A stretch of 34,214 nucleotides of DNA from Rhizobiaceae bacterium (GTDB lineage: Bacteria > Pseudomonadota > Alphaproteobacteria > Rhizobiales > Rhizobiaceae): assembly GCA_017644105.1 (NCBI GenBank), contig JAEPMD010000035.1:1-34214 (forward strand). The letters are read 5' to 3'. The translations under genes and the position numbers were made by a program. Below the pieces are notes generated by a model. That model did no database searches and was not told the origin of the DNA. It saw only the letters and a list, made by a program, of their open reading frames with translations. Position 1 is the stretch's first letter, and every line of letters starts with the position of its first letter. Shown here piece after piece: positions 8,083 through 16,759 of this stretch.

Positions 8083-9240
8083 ATGCGCGAATTTGAACTT
8101 GAAAAACATTTTTCAAAATGGGAATTTGCAGCACGTTACCATATGACAGCGTCAGACGCGCAGAGCATGACGGTCAATGAGCTATTGGAAATGGCTGGAG
8201 ACAAAGCTAAAGACGAATTGCTCAATTGTTGGTTGGGATATACTGAAACCCGTGGTGCGCCCGATTTGCGTGAAGCCATTGCTGACACGTACGACGTTTG
8301 CAAAGCAGACAATATCCAGTGTTTTGTTGGGATCGAAGAGGGTATTTATGCGGCAATGCGGGTGATGCTGAATTCCGATGATCATGCTATTGTTGTGGTG
8401 CCAAATTATCAAGCCGCTGAGACGCTTCCTTTATCCATTTGCGAAGTCACTGGCGTACCATTGTTAGCGGACGAAAATTGGCGTTTGGATTTAGATGCAT
8501 TGCACGATGCCATTCGGCCAAATACAAAGCTTATTTCGATTAATTTCCCAAACAACCCAACCGGTGCAATCCCAGATCATGATACGCTGAAAAGCCTTAT
8601 TGATATTTGTCGTGCGCGCGATATTTGGCTCTTCAGTGATGAAGTATATCGCTTAATGGAAATTGACGGAGAAAAACGCATTCCGCAGATCGCCGATATT
8701 TATGAGAAAGGCGTATCGGTAAATGTTTTAAGCAAAGCCTATGGCTTGCCAGGTCTGAGAATCGGTTGGGCTGCCTGCCAAGACAAAGAGCTGCTCGCAT
8801 CTTTGGAGAAATGCCGCCATTACTTGTCGATATGTAGTTCAGCACCAAGCGAGCGATTATCGGTGATCGCCCTATCTATCAAGGACAAATTGCTGGAACG
8901 AAACCGTAAAATCGTTTTGGAAAATCGCAACAAGCTTGATGTATTTTTTGCGGATTATCCTGATCTGTTTAAATGGCGCCATCCTGACGGAGGCTGTGTA
9001 GCTTACCCCAAATATCTAGGCGCAGATGGCGTGGAGAGTTTTTGCCACGATTTGGTTGAAACCGAGGGTGTTCTATTGCTTCCCGCTTCCATATATAAAT
9101 CAGAATTAATGGACACCCCTCAACAGCATTTCCGAATAGGCATGGGACGCCATGGCATTGACGAAGGCTTAGAGGTGATGCGCAAATTCATAGATCGGCG
9201 TGGAAATAGGCTCCAACTTTCACAAATTTGCTCGTCGTGA
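8083..9240 (+). CDS. PLP-dependent aminotransferase, class I/II fold type I
   Basis: 385 residues. PLP-enzyme hallmarks in order: YTETRGAPDLREAIA (about 53-67), NFPNNPTG (154-161), SDEVYR (185-190) and the Schiff-base Lys 218 in VLSKAYGLPGLRIGW; a C-terminal HFRIGMGR supplies the carboxylate-binding Arg. A good ribosome site (AAGGAA) precedes the ATG at 8083. The specific donor and acceptor cannot be read from sequence. As the fourth gene behind pxpABC, whose product is glutamate, it may transfer the amino group of glutamate or act on a compound processed with 5-oxoproline; this is inference. No transporter accompanies the operon in this window. Confidence 0.85.
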   Translation: MREFELEKHFSKWEFAARYHMTASDAQSMTVNELLEMAGDKAKDELLNCWLGYTETRGAPDLREAIADTYDVCKADNIQCFVGIEEGIYAAMRVMLNSDDHAIVVVPNYQAAETLPLSICEVTGVPLLADENWRLDLDALHDAIRPNTKLISINFPNNPTGAIPDHDTLKSLIDICRARDIWLFSDEVYRLMEIDGEKRIPQIADIYEKGVSVNVLSKAYGLPGLRIGWAACQDKELLASLEKCRHYLSICSSAPSERLSVIALSIKDKLLERNRKIVLENRNKLDVFFADYPDLFKWRHPDGGCVAYPKYLGADGVESFCHDLVETEGVLLLPASIYKSELMDTPQQHFRIGMGRHGIDEGLEVMRKFIDRRGNRLQLSQICSS

Positions 9241-9401
9241 TTATGCTGTGAATATCCCTTCAGCAACAGGTACGCGCAAGTTCATTTCTCTATTTCTTGA
9301 GGATGAATATTGCGCTGGCATGTTGCGCTCAATTCGAACCTGTCTGTAACAGTTTCAGAATAAGTGTGAGCCAGTGAGAGAAGAGATAGGGATCCAGATC
9401 G

Positions 9402-11351
9402 ATGGCTCGAGCCGAAAAAAAAGTCAGTGTTAATTCTCCTCCGAAGAAAATATTAAGAGAAATCAAAAAGTTGCAACGGGCAGGGCAAGCAGGTCGCACT
9501 GTCTTGCTATGTGACAGGCTACATAGCCTTGGCTATAAAGATGCTGAATTTCTACTGCTATATGGCACTGCGCTGAAAGCAAAACGCGACTATAACAAAG
9601 CGCTTTTCATGCTCAACATCGCCTATGATCAGGAACCATCCAATCCTGATATTATTTATATGATGGCCTCTGTTTTCTATAAGATGAAAGATACTGAGAC
9701 GGCGATTGAACTATTCAAACGCGTAACAGAAATGGATGAACGCCACTTCCTTGCTTGGAAAGATTTAGGCATTGCGCTGCAATCCGTGGAGCGGTTTCAT
9801 GCAGCTCAGATTGCCCTATCCTGTGCACATTTTATCAATCCAGAAAATGTCGAAGCGATTGTTGCTTTAATCGGCGTTTATCTCGAAACACTCTCTTATA
9901 GACAAGCCGAAGAATTGATTGAACGTTTGTTTGCGCGTGGCGAGACGATTACCCCAGCGCTTTATGTGAAGCGTCTGCAAATTGCATCGCGTCTGGAAGA
10001 TTTTGACTATATTAAAGCAAGCGTAGAAGGTACCGATTACTCTGAATTTGAACCTGATGATCAGGCGCGCGTTGAAAATCTTTATGCTTATTATTTGCAG
10101 ACTTACGATCAGTGGGATGAGGCTCTTGAAGTCTTAAACAAATGGATCGGCGACGGTGCTGAGAAGAAGATCGAAAGCGCTTTACTCACGCGGTTATTAA
10201 AAACACATGCTGCTGCCATCTATGCAGATAAAGGTGATCCGCAAAAAGCGATTGAGATTAACAAAAGTCTGATTGCTGAGAATCCAAGCGATATATCCAT
10301 CCGATATAATCTAGCTAATCTACAAATTGCCATGGGTGACTTGGAAGAAGCTTATGAAAATTATGAGGTTCGCTTTAGGTGGCGCGAATATACCTCCAAA
10401 CGGAGACGATTTAGCATTCCGCGCTGGAAGGGCGAACCTATCAAAGGCAAGAAGCTTTTGGTATGGCGTGAGCAGGGGATTGGTGATGAGTTGCGCTATG
10501 GTTCCATGGTGCAAGACCTTAAAGACATGGGTTGTGATGTCACCTATGAAGTGACAGAGAAACTCATACCGCTATGGAAAGACAGCTTCCCTTGGGCAGA
10601 TATTCAGCCAGAAGGTGAAATTGAATGTCGTGGTGATCCCGATTATGCACATTATGATTATCAAATTCCGCTGATCTCGCTCGCCCCACTCGTGCGTTTG
10701 ACGGTTGACGCTTATGATAAAAATCAAAAACCATGGCTTGCGCGTTACCCAGAAATTGAAGAGAAAATTCGTAAAGATCTCAAACCAAAACAAGATGAAT
10801 TGGTGGTCGGGATCTGCTGGCGTTCGTTTAATATGAGCCCGACGCGTGCGCGTTTCCTGTTTAATGATCAACAACTTGCGCCATTGAAGGAACTGCCAAA
10901 CATCAAGTGGGTTAATGTACAATATGATGCTAGTCTCGATGATGTAAACAGTGCGCGCGAGTCTGGACTAGAAATTTACCACTACACGGATATCGACCAG
11001 AAAGATGATCTCGTCACAGCTTCCGGTCTACTCGGCGCATGCGATTTGGTTGTCACAGTTGGTGGTTCTGTGGGCGATTTGTGCGGTGGATTGGGTGTCC
11101 CGATGGTATATATTCCAAAACCGCGTGCTGCAGCTTTCTTAGGAACAGATAAGCTTCCATGGTTCCCAAATAGTAAGGGCTATCCAATTGCGTCCAACCA
11201 AGGTGATAGCGTGATCCAAAGCATTATCGATGATTGGGATGACATTATTTCATGGGCGAAAGATTTAAATTCAGTTGACAGATATTTCCATGATGACAAA
11301 GCTGGTGATGACGATAAACTAGAATTTGATCGAGAATATAAATCGCTTTGA
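9402..11351 (+). CDS. TPR-glycosyltransferase fusion, FlmG-like (GT-B, GT9-like C-terminus)
   Basis: 649 residues. About residues 15-330 are tetratricopeptide-type helices (for example YGTALKAKRDYNKALFMLN, FKRVTEMDERHFLAWKDLG, IRYNLANLQIAMGDLEEAYENY). A RWREYTSKRRRFSIPRWKGE linker leads to a GT-B domain resembling family GT9: LLVWREQGIGDELRYGSMV, VGICWRSFN and VTVGGSVGDLCGGLGVPMVYIPK. No signal peptide, so cytosolic. The same TPR-plus-GT architecture is known in Caulobacter FlmG, which glycosylates flagellins with a nonulosonic acid. Here the gene directly precedes neuB, neuC and neuA, supporting a nonulosonate protein glycosyltransferase. The acceptor is not in the window, so LPS or another protein remains possible. 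Confidence 0.8.
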   Translation: MARAEKKVSVNSPPKKILREIKKLQRAGQAGRTVLLCDRLHSLGYKDAEFLLLYGTALKAKRDYNKALFMLNIAYDQEPSNPDIIYMMASVFYKMKDTETAIELFKRVTEMDERHFLAWKDLGIALQSVERFHAAQIALSCAHFINPENVEAIVALIGVYLETLSYRQAEELIERLFARGETITPALYVKRLQIASRLEDFDYIKASVEGTDYSEFEPDDQARVENLYAYYLQTYDQWDEALEVLNKWIGDGAEKKIESALLTRLLKTHAAAIYADKGDPQKAIEINKSLIAENPSDISIRYNLANLQIAMGDLEEAYENYEVRFRWREYTSKRRRFSIPRWKGEPIKGKKLLVWREQGIGDELRYGSMVQDLKDMGCDVTYEVTEKLIPLWKDSFPWADIQPEGEIECRGDPDYAHYDYQIPLISLAPLVRLTVDAYDKNQKPWLARYPEIEEKIRKDLKPKQDELVVGICWRSFNMSPTRARFLFNDQQLAPLKELPNIKWVNVQYDASLDDVNSARESGLEIYHYTDIDQKDDLVTASGLLGACDLVVTVGGSVGDLCGGLGVPMVYIPKPRAAAFLGTDKLPWFPNSKGYPIASNQGDSVIQSIIDDWDDIISWAKDLNSVDRYFHDDKAGDDDKLEFDREYKSL

Positions 11352-11387
11352 TCGTATTCTGTTTAAATTGGCTTGTTAAGTTTGGGG

Positions 11388-12434
11388 GTGGCGAGATTGA
11401 AAATCGCCCATCGTGACATTGGACCACAATTCCCGCCTATGGTGATTGCTGAAATCGGCATTAATCATGGCGGTGATTTATCTGTCGCCAAAAACATGGT
11501 GCGTCAGGCCGCGCTTTCTGGGGCTGAATGCATCAAGCATCAAACGCATTTCGTTGAAGATGAGATGACGGATGAAGCGAAATCTATCTTTCCGCCCAAT
11601 GCCGACGTGTCGATCTGGGAAGTGATGGAGCAATGCGCACTCTCAACAGATGATGAAATCGAACTCAAACGCTACGCTGAAGAACTGGGTTTGATTTACA
11701 TCTCCACTCCGTTTTCGCGCGCTGCAGCAAATTTTCTCAATGATATTGATGTCCCGGCTTTTAAAATCGGGTCTGGAGAAGCAGATAATCTGCCGCTCAT
11801 TCGCCATATAGCAGGTTTTGGAAAACCGATCATATTATCCACTGGGATGCAGTCGATTAAAACCATAAAAGCGTCTGTCGATATTTTGGATGAAGCGGGT
11901 GTTCCTTATGCGCTGTTAGAATGCACCAATCTATATCCGTCCCCGCCAGAGATTGTGTCTCTGGGTGGAATAAAGGAGTTGCAAAACGCGTTTCCTCAGG
12001 CTGTTATAGGTTTTTCAGACCATTCTATTGGGCCAAGCATGGCCATTGCTTCCGTCGCCCTTGGTGCGTCGATTATCGAACGACATTTCACCGATGATCG
12101 GCACCGATCCGGCCCCGATATCTTTTGTTCTATGGATCCTGCCGAACTCCGTTTTTTAATTGACCGTAGCAAAGAGATACATACAAGCCTTCATAATCCC
12201 AAACAGCGGACGCCGGATGAGGAACCTGTTTACAAGTTCGCCCGTGCTTCAGTGGTCGCTGAACTCGACTTACCCACAGGCCACGTCATCACGGAGGCTG
12301 ATATTTGGACAAGACGCCCCGGTAATGGGGATATCCCCGGCTATGAGTTTGATAAAGTTGTGGGAATGAGGTTAATTAAGCCTGTGAAAAAGAATCAGCA
12401 ACTGTCATGGTCTGATTTTGAAACGGGTAAATAA
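11388..12434 (+). CDS. neuB: N-acetylneuraminate/nonulosonate synthase
   Basis: About 348 residues. NeuB condenses phosphoenolpyruvate with ManNAc or a related hexose to make a nine-carbon 2-keto acid. Seen: MVIAEIGINHGGDLSVAKNM, CIKHQTHF, FSRAAANFL, FKIGSGEADNLPLI, LSTGMQSIKTI, LECTNLYPSP, GFSDHSIG and ERHFTDDR, then the C-terminal antifreeze-like (SAF) domain with ASVVAELDLPTGHVI. There is no ATG at the N-terminus: GTG 11388 (giving MARLKIAHRDIG) or TTG 11397 are the best starts, with a G-rich ribosome site around 11384-11391 favouring the latter. Five bases separate its stop from neuC. Confidence 0.9.
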   Translation: MARLKIAHRDIGPQFPPMVIAEIGINHGGDLSVAKNMVRQAALSGAECIKHQTHFVEDEMTDEAKSIFPPNADVSIWEVMEQCALSTDDEIELKRYAEELGLIYISTPFSRAAANFLNDIDVPAFKIGSGEADNLPLIRHIAGFGKPIILSTGMQSIKTIKASVDILDEAGVPYALLECTNLYPSPPEIVSLGGIKELQNAFPQAVIGFSDHSIGPSMAIASVALGASIIERHFTDDRHRSGPDIFCSMDPAELRFLIDRSKEIHTSLHNPKQRTPDEEPVYKFARASVVAELDLPTGHVITEADIWTRRPGNGDIPGYEFDKVVGMRLIKPVKKNQQLSWSDFETGK

Positions 12435-12439
12435 CTGCC

Positions 12440-13594
12440 ATGTCTGATAAGGTCCAACCGCAGGATCGCCATATATTGTTTGTGACAGGTACACGAGCAG
12501 ATTTCGGTAAGTTAGAGCCGCTGGCAATTGCCGCTGCGGATGCGGGGTTTCCTGTTACATTTTTCGTGACTGGCATGCATATGATGAAAAAATATGGCCA
12601 TACGAAATATGAGATTTACCGCCAGAACCGTTTTCAGATTGTAGAATATATCAATCAGCGTGAGGGTGATCCTCAAGATATGGTGACGGCGAAGACCATC
12701 ACCGGTTTTTCAGACTTTTTGCAGGAAATGCGCCCTGATCTCGTGATCATTCACGGCGATCGCGTTGAAGCTTTAGCTTGTTCTTTGGTGTGCGCCATGA
12801 ACTACATTATGTGCGCACATATTGAAGGTGGCGAGGTTTCTGGCACGATTGATGAAGTGTTCCGCCATTGCAATACCAAGCTTTCAACGGTTCACTTTGT
12901 ATCATCTAAAGTGGCAGCCGAACGGGTGATTAGATTGGGCGAGGATCCGCGTTCAGTGAAAGTCATTGGTTCACCAGAATTGGATATTCATTCAAAACCA
13001 TCCGGTGTGTCGCTTGATGCGGTCTTTGATTGGTATGAAATCGCCAGCAAGGATTATGGCATTTGTGTTTTCCATCCGGTGACATCAGAAGTTCATAAAA
13101 CTGCGGATCAAGCAAAATCGTTGTTCACCACGCTCAAGCGGTCGGGCAAGTATTTCGTTGTCATCATGCCCAATAATGATCCTGGCTCGAAAGATATTGA
13201 AGATGAGATCGAAAAACTGCCTTCTGATAGGTTCAGGGTCTTGCCATCTATGCGCTTTCAATATTTTTCAGAACTTTTGAAAAACGCAAAGATTATTATC
13301 GGTAATTCGAGCGCTGGCGTGCGAGAAGCTCCCTATCTGGGTGTCCCTTCATTAAGTCTTGGCACACGACAAAACAATCGCGCATTGGCGGAATCAGTGG
13401 CTAAAGCATCATGTTTTGATACGGAAAAAATTGCGTCATTCATTGAGCATGAATGGGGTAAAAAATATCCAAGAGACGAATCCTTCGGTGAAGGCTTGGC
13501 CTCGGCGAAATTTGCTGAGCTAATTTTATCGCCTGAATTTTGGGATACGCCGCTCCAGAAATATTTTGCCGATGGTACAAATGGTCAATCTTGA
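12440..13594 (+). CDS. neuC: UDP-N-acetylglucosamine 2-epimerase (hydrolysing), NeuC/LegG type
   Basis: 384 residues, GT-B-like epimerase fold. Motifs: LFVTGTRADFGKLEPLA near the start, VIIHGDRVEALA, CAHIEGGEVSGTIDEVFRH, KVIGSPELDIH, and the C-terminal IIIGNSSAGVREAPYLGVPSLSLG that binds UDP. It hydrolyses UDP-GlcNAc (or a deoxy derivative) with inversion at C2 to release the ManNAc-type precursor for NeuB. No legionaminic-acid aminotransferase or dehydratase genes are nearby, so whether the final sugar is Neu5Ac or a deaminated/dideoxy relative is open. It overlaps neuA by about 14 bases. Confidence 0.88.
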   Translation: MSDKVQPQDRHILFVTGTRADFGKLEPLAIAAADAGFPVTFFVTGMHMMKKYGHTKYEIYRQNRFQIVEYINQREGDPQDMVTAKTITGFSDFLQEMRPDLVIIHGDRVEALACSLVCAMNYIMCAHIEGGEVSGTIDEVFRHCNTKLSTVHFVSSKVAAERVIRLGEDPRSVKVIGSPELDIHSKPSGVSLDAVFDWYEIASKDYGICVFHPVTSEVHKTADQAKSLFTTLKRSGKYFVVIMPNNDPGSKDIEDEIEKLPSDRFRVLPSMRFQYFSELLKNAKIIIGNSSAGVREAPYLGVPSLSLGTRQNNRALAESVAKASCFDTEKIASFIEHEWGKKYPRDESFGEGLASAKFAELILSPEFWDTPLQKYFADGTNGQS

Positions 13595-14291
13595 TCCGCA
13601 AAAAGCTTTACCGATTGTTCCCATTCGCAAAGGCTCAAAGGGGCTGCCTGATAAAAACGTTACGTCATTGGCAGGCAGAGCGCTCTATCTTTATTCTGTT
13701 GAGCAGGCGCTGCGTTTATTTGGACAATGTGTGATCTCAACCGATATTCCATCTGTGCTCAATGCTGACTTGCCGGAAAATTGTTATGTCATTGAACGGC
13801 CAGAAGCTTTATCGCAAGACACAACACCGATGGATGATGTACTTCTGCATGTGCTTGATGACTTAGAGGATCGTGGTTTCGCACCAGACATTTGCGTGCT
13901 ATTGCAGGCCACTTCTCCGCTTCGAAAAGATGATGATGTTCGTAAAGCTGTGGAATTTTTCAAAATAAATAGCTTTGATTTGGTGAAGTCCGTGAGCCCT
14001 GTTAGTTCAGGTTTTCTAAAATACGGTTCACTTGACGACAATGGCGCATTTATTCCGGTTGTTAAACCCGAATATTGTTTTTCTAATCGTCAGGATTTGC
14101 CCGATATGGTTCGGCCCAATGGGGCTATTTATGTGTTTGGCGCAGACACATTTAAAAAGAATGGCGGCATGGCATGCCAATCAATTGGTGCTATACAAAC
14201 CGAACAATCCATCGACATCGATGTGCAGGCCGATTTAGCCCGCGCAGAACAGCTGATCAACGAACAAAGTGCGGATATTATAGAAACATAA
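13581..14291 (+). CDS. neuA: CMP-nonulosonate (N-acylneuraminate) cytidylyltransferase
   Basis: About 236 residues. CTP-binding loop PIVPIRKGSKGLPDKNV (the usual PARGGSKG with R-K substituted), then LLQATSPLRKDDDV and RPNGAIYVF, then a C-terminal IDIDVQADLARAE, the classical metal-binding end of CMP-sialate synthetases. Start chosen at ATG 13581; ATG 13572 is an alternative, and both lie inside the end of neuC. It activates the NeuB product as CMP-sugar for the transferase. Last gene of the four-gene block; a weak hairpin follows. Confidence 0.9.
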   Translation: MVNLDPQKALPIVPIRKGSKGLPDKNVTSLAGRALYLYSVEQALRLFGQCVISTDIPSVLNADLPENCYVIERPEALSQDTTPMDDVLLHVLDDLEDRGFAPDICVLLQATSPLRKDDDVRKAVEFFKINSFDLVKSVSPVSSGFLKYGSLDDNGAFIPVVKPEYCFSNRQDLPDMVRPNGAIYVFGADTFKKNGGMACQSIGAIQTEQSIDIDVQADLARAEQLINEQSADIIET

Positions 14292-14295
14292 TAGG

Positions 14296-14312
14296 CTGGG
14301 TTTTAAACTCAG
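14296..14312. terminator. Short hairpin between convergent neuA and acyltransferase genes
   Basis: CTGGGTT pairs with AACTCAG (one G-T pair) around a 3-nt loop and overlaps the stop codon of the minus-strand gene. T/A-rich on both sides, so it might serve both strands, but it is short and could be chance. Confidence 0.3.
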
Positions 14313-15427
14313 ATACTCTTATTTGCGGTTTCCAGTAATTTAAGCGCAAGCTTACCTTTGGGGCTAGCTGCTTCGGTCATCTTAAATAATTTGACTGGCT
14401 TGGTGCCGTATTTTGGCTTGAAGTCTTCATCGCCAATATCAAAATCACAAATACGTCCGCCATCTTTGTGCCAATCCGCCATAAGTAAATCTATCATCCC
14501 GAAAACCGGGCCGAATTTACCAAAGGTATCATAGTCACATGCCATCAACATGCCATGGTGGGTTTTGTCATTGGTGAGACCAAATAAAGCTCCGACAAAC
14601 TTTCCATCAGCTTTTAATATGTAAGTTCTTGCAAACCCTTCTAATTGCCCTTGTTCTGCAATCTTCCTATAAAATGACAATACAAAATCTTGCTGGATCG
14701 GATCACCTTCAAATCGACCTGCACGCAGCGACTGTATCTTGGATATAATCTCTCCGCATTCACCAGCGGGAACCAAGTCGAAAGATACATGGTCGTGGTG
14801 ATTGTGAATGCGTCTGAGATTGTAATCAATTTTCTTGCGGAGTTTTGGTTCAAAAGTTTCTTCGCGCCATACTGCATAATCTTCGCCCAAAGCTGCTTCA
14901 TGGGATGAAAAATCAAGTTGTTCAAATTCGCCTTCAAAAAATAGTTCCCATTCCATGCGAGATTGATCGCGCACAGGCTTCAAACGGAGAATGTCAAATT
15001 TACCGATTTCTTTTTTGATCTGGCTTTTCAGGTCATCAGTCAAAGCAAGTTGATCAAGATAATCTTGATGTACAACAGGTGCTGAATAGTCGCAAACGCC
15101 GAGATCCGCTGATTCAAGCAGTGTGATGCCTTTGAGTTTGCGTGTAATAAGCGGTAATGCAAATATAAGTGACCCGTCAGCATAATTGCGACCTGTAATA
15201 ACAACTTTCGTCGCGCCACGATTTGGGGCCAGTTGTTTGTAAAGTTCTTCCAACCAAACAGGAGATTGAAACGCTGTTGCGGATGATTGCTTAAACAGCT
15301 CACGATATTCATCACCAGAAAAGTCAAAATCACTCTCCTGTTGAATAACAAACGAATTGCCCGCGACCATCGGTGCATTCGATTTGTTCTCGTAAACGCG
15401 TTTCGCAGCTTGATTGCTCATAACCAT
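14309..15427 (-). CDS. BioF2-like (GNAT superfamily) acyltransferase
   Basis: 372 residues. The layout resembles the CelD/FemAB-like group with the BioF2-like acetyltransferase domain: an N-terminal region (SSATAFQSPVWLEELYKQLAP, residues about 48-68, is the typical 'TPFQSxxWL' lead), then a second GNAT half with LKADGKFVGALFGL, HHGMLMACDYD and a terminal DFDIGDEDFKPKYGTKPVKL segment that is highly typical ('FDFTxGDExYKxxfg'). Cytosolic. A GGTGG ribosome site precedes the ATG at 15427. Such enzymes are often in polysaccharide loci, and the convergent neighbour is the nonulosonate block, so acylation of a glycan or glycan precursor is plausible but not shown. Confidence 0.75.
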   Translation of the reverse strand: MVMSNQAAKRVYENKSNAPMVAGNSFVIQQESDFDFSGDEYRELFKQSSATAFQSPVWLEELYKQLAPNRGATKVVITGRNYADGSLIFALPLITRKLKGITLLESADLGVCDYSAPVVHQDYLDQLALTDDLKSQIKKEIGKFDILRLKPVRDQSRMEWELFFEGEFEQLDFSSHEAALGEDYAVWREETFEPKLRKKIDYNLRRIHNHHDHVSFDLVPAGECGEIISKIQSLRAGRFEGDPIQQDFVLSFYRKIAEQGQLEGFARTYILKADGKFVGALFGLTNDKTHHGMLMACDYDTFGKFGPVFGMIDLLMADWHKDGGRICDFDIGDEDFKPKYGTKPVKLFKMTEAASPKGKLALKLLETANKSI

Positions 15428-15656
15428 TAATCCACCCCTGATTTAATGTATTTGAGTATAAATTGTCCCTCAATTTGATGGAAAAGTATCAGAGAACTCT
15501 TAAAATATGAAAAAACGCTTTGTTACAAATTTATCTATTCAATTTTGCCGCATATGTTTCAAAGTATTCTTTTTGGGATGGCTCTCAGAACAGGTGTTGA
15601 AAGAAGTCTTATTTGGCCTTAGTGCTAGATGAGGTAATTAAAAGGCGTTTATTATT

Positions 15657-16094
15657 GTGAGCAATTCATCACCTGCGGATCGATCATTTTTATCCTTTGC
15701 AAAAAAGAACATGATACCAATTGGGCTTTTGCTAGCGTCCATCATTGCAGTCATCTTCTTTTCAAAAGGATTTATTGCCAACCTGATCTATTTCGCCGAT
15801 CCAAAGCACCAAAATCAACCATTAGAATATTGGATGACCCCGCGCTACGTGGTCATGTCCTATGATCTTCCTCCGCCCATTGTTGATGAGGTTATGGGTT
15901 TGCGGCCTAAAATTGACAAGCGCAAACCTCTCACCAGAGTTCTTGAAGATTTGGGTATCACACTTGAAGAATTGCAAACGCGTATAAACGAAGCGCAAGC
16001 TGCGCATTTAAAGTCTATAGAAGAAAAGCGTCCGCCGAAAAAGGAAAAACCCGAGAAACCTGAAAAGCCAGCAAAATCAGAAAATACGCAATGA
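15657..16094 (+). CDS. Small membrane protein of unknown function, Lys/Pro/Glu-rich tail
   Basis: 145 residues. Starts at GTG 15657. A hydrophobic stretch at about residues 17-45 (IGLLLASIIAVIFF and FIANLIYF) gives one or two membrane segments. The middle part (MTPRYVVMSYDLPPPIVDEVMGLRP, then a helix around LEDLGITLEELQTRINEAQ) is soluble. The C-terminal 25 residues are a charged KPEKPEKP-type tail. I do not recognise the family. It overlaps the next gene (DedA) by four bases (ATGA), so the two are translated together and may work together in the inner membrane. Confidence 0.7.
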   Translation: MSNSSPADRSFLSFAKKNMIPIGLLLASIIAVIFFSKGFIANLIYFADPKHQNQPLEYWMTPRYVVMSYDLPPPIVDEVMGLRPKIDKRKPLTRVLEDLGITLEELQTRINEAQAAHLKSIEEKRPPKKEKPEKPEKPAKSENTQ

Positions 16095-16690
16095 CCGATT
16101 ATGTTCTGGCGCTTATCCCGGAATACGGGCTCTTGGTGGTATTCGTCGTGACGACCATTGCCTGTTTAGGCATTCCATTACCATCTGCCATGTTGGTTCT
16201 GGCTGCGGGTGGTTTCGCGGCAACGGGTGATCTCACACTCTGGCAGGTGGTTGTAGTTACATTACTGAGTTTTATCGCAGGTGATCAAATTGCCTATAAT
16301 ATTGCGCGAAAAGGTGGACCTGGACTGATTAGCCGTTTGAAAAAGTTCAAAAAAGTTGAAAAAGTCATTGGCAAAGCTGAAAACCTCTTAGATAAGAGGG
16401 GAAATACCGCGATCATCTTATCTAGAACTGTCGTCAGCCCCGCAGGGCCATGGGTAAGTTATATTTGTGGTGCCACAGGCTTTAAATGGCCTAACTTTTC
16501 TATCTCAGCCAGCATTGGTGCGGCCTGTTGGACGCTCGCTTATGTATTTGTTGGATACTACTCTGCGGGACATCTGTCGAACTTAACGGATTTGGTGAGC
16601 AATTTCTTAGGTTTCATCATCGCAGGTGTGATTGGATTAATTAGTATTATTTGGCTTATCAGAGCTTGGAGACATCATAAAACAACATAA
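16091..16690 (+). CDS. DedA/VTT-domain membrane protein
   Basis: 199 residues with several hydrophobic segments (about 8-45, 50-70, 135-165, 168-192). VTT/DedA signs: LSFIAGDQIAYNIARKGG (family GDxxxYxIGR), then ILSRTVVSPAGPWVSYICGA (family 'RFxPxxRxxxPxxAG' region) and the hydrophobic C-terminus. DedA proteins are inner-membrane proteins that support envelope homeostasis; some members recycle undecaprenyl phosphate or flip lipids. Here the arginine-rich RF..R motif is reduced, so the exact activity is uncertain. Co-translated with the small membrane protein upstream. Confidence 0.85.
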   Translation: MTDYVLALIPEYGLLVVFVVTTIACLGIPLPSAMLVLAAGGFAATGDLTLWQVVVVTLLSFIAGDQIAYNIARKGGPGLISRLKKFKKVEKVIGKAENLLDKRGNTAIILSRTVVSPAGPWVSYICGATGFKWPNFSISASIGAACWTLAYVFVGYYSAGHLSNLTDLVSNFLGFIIAGVIGLISIIWLIRAWRHHKTT

Positions 16691-16759
16691 AAACAGATGT
16701 TTATAGAGTTTAACTTAAATCAAGTTAAATTTGATTTTTTCAAAGGAGGAGTTGGGAAA

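Noticed and set aside
16027-16094. KPEKPEKP repeat as a tandem DNA repeat of interest
   Set aside because: It is a short low-complexity charged tail of the membrane protein; only two to three units.
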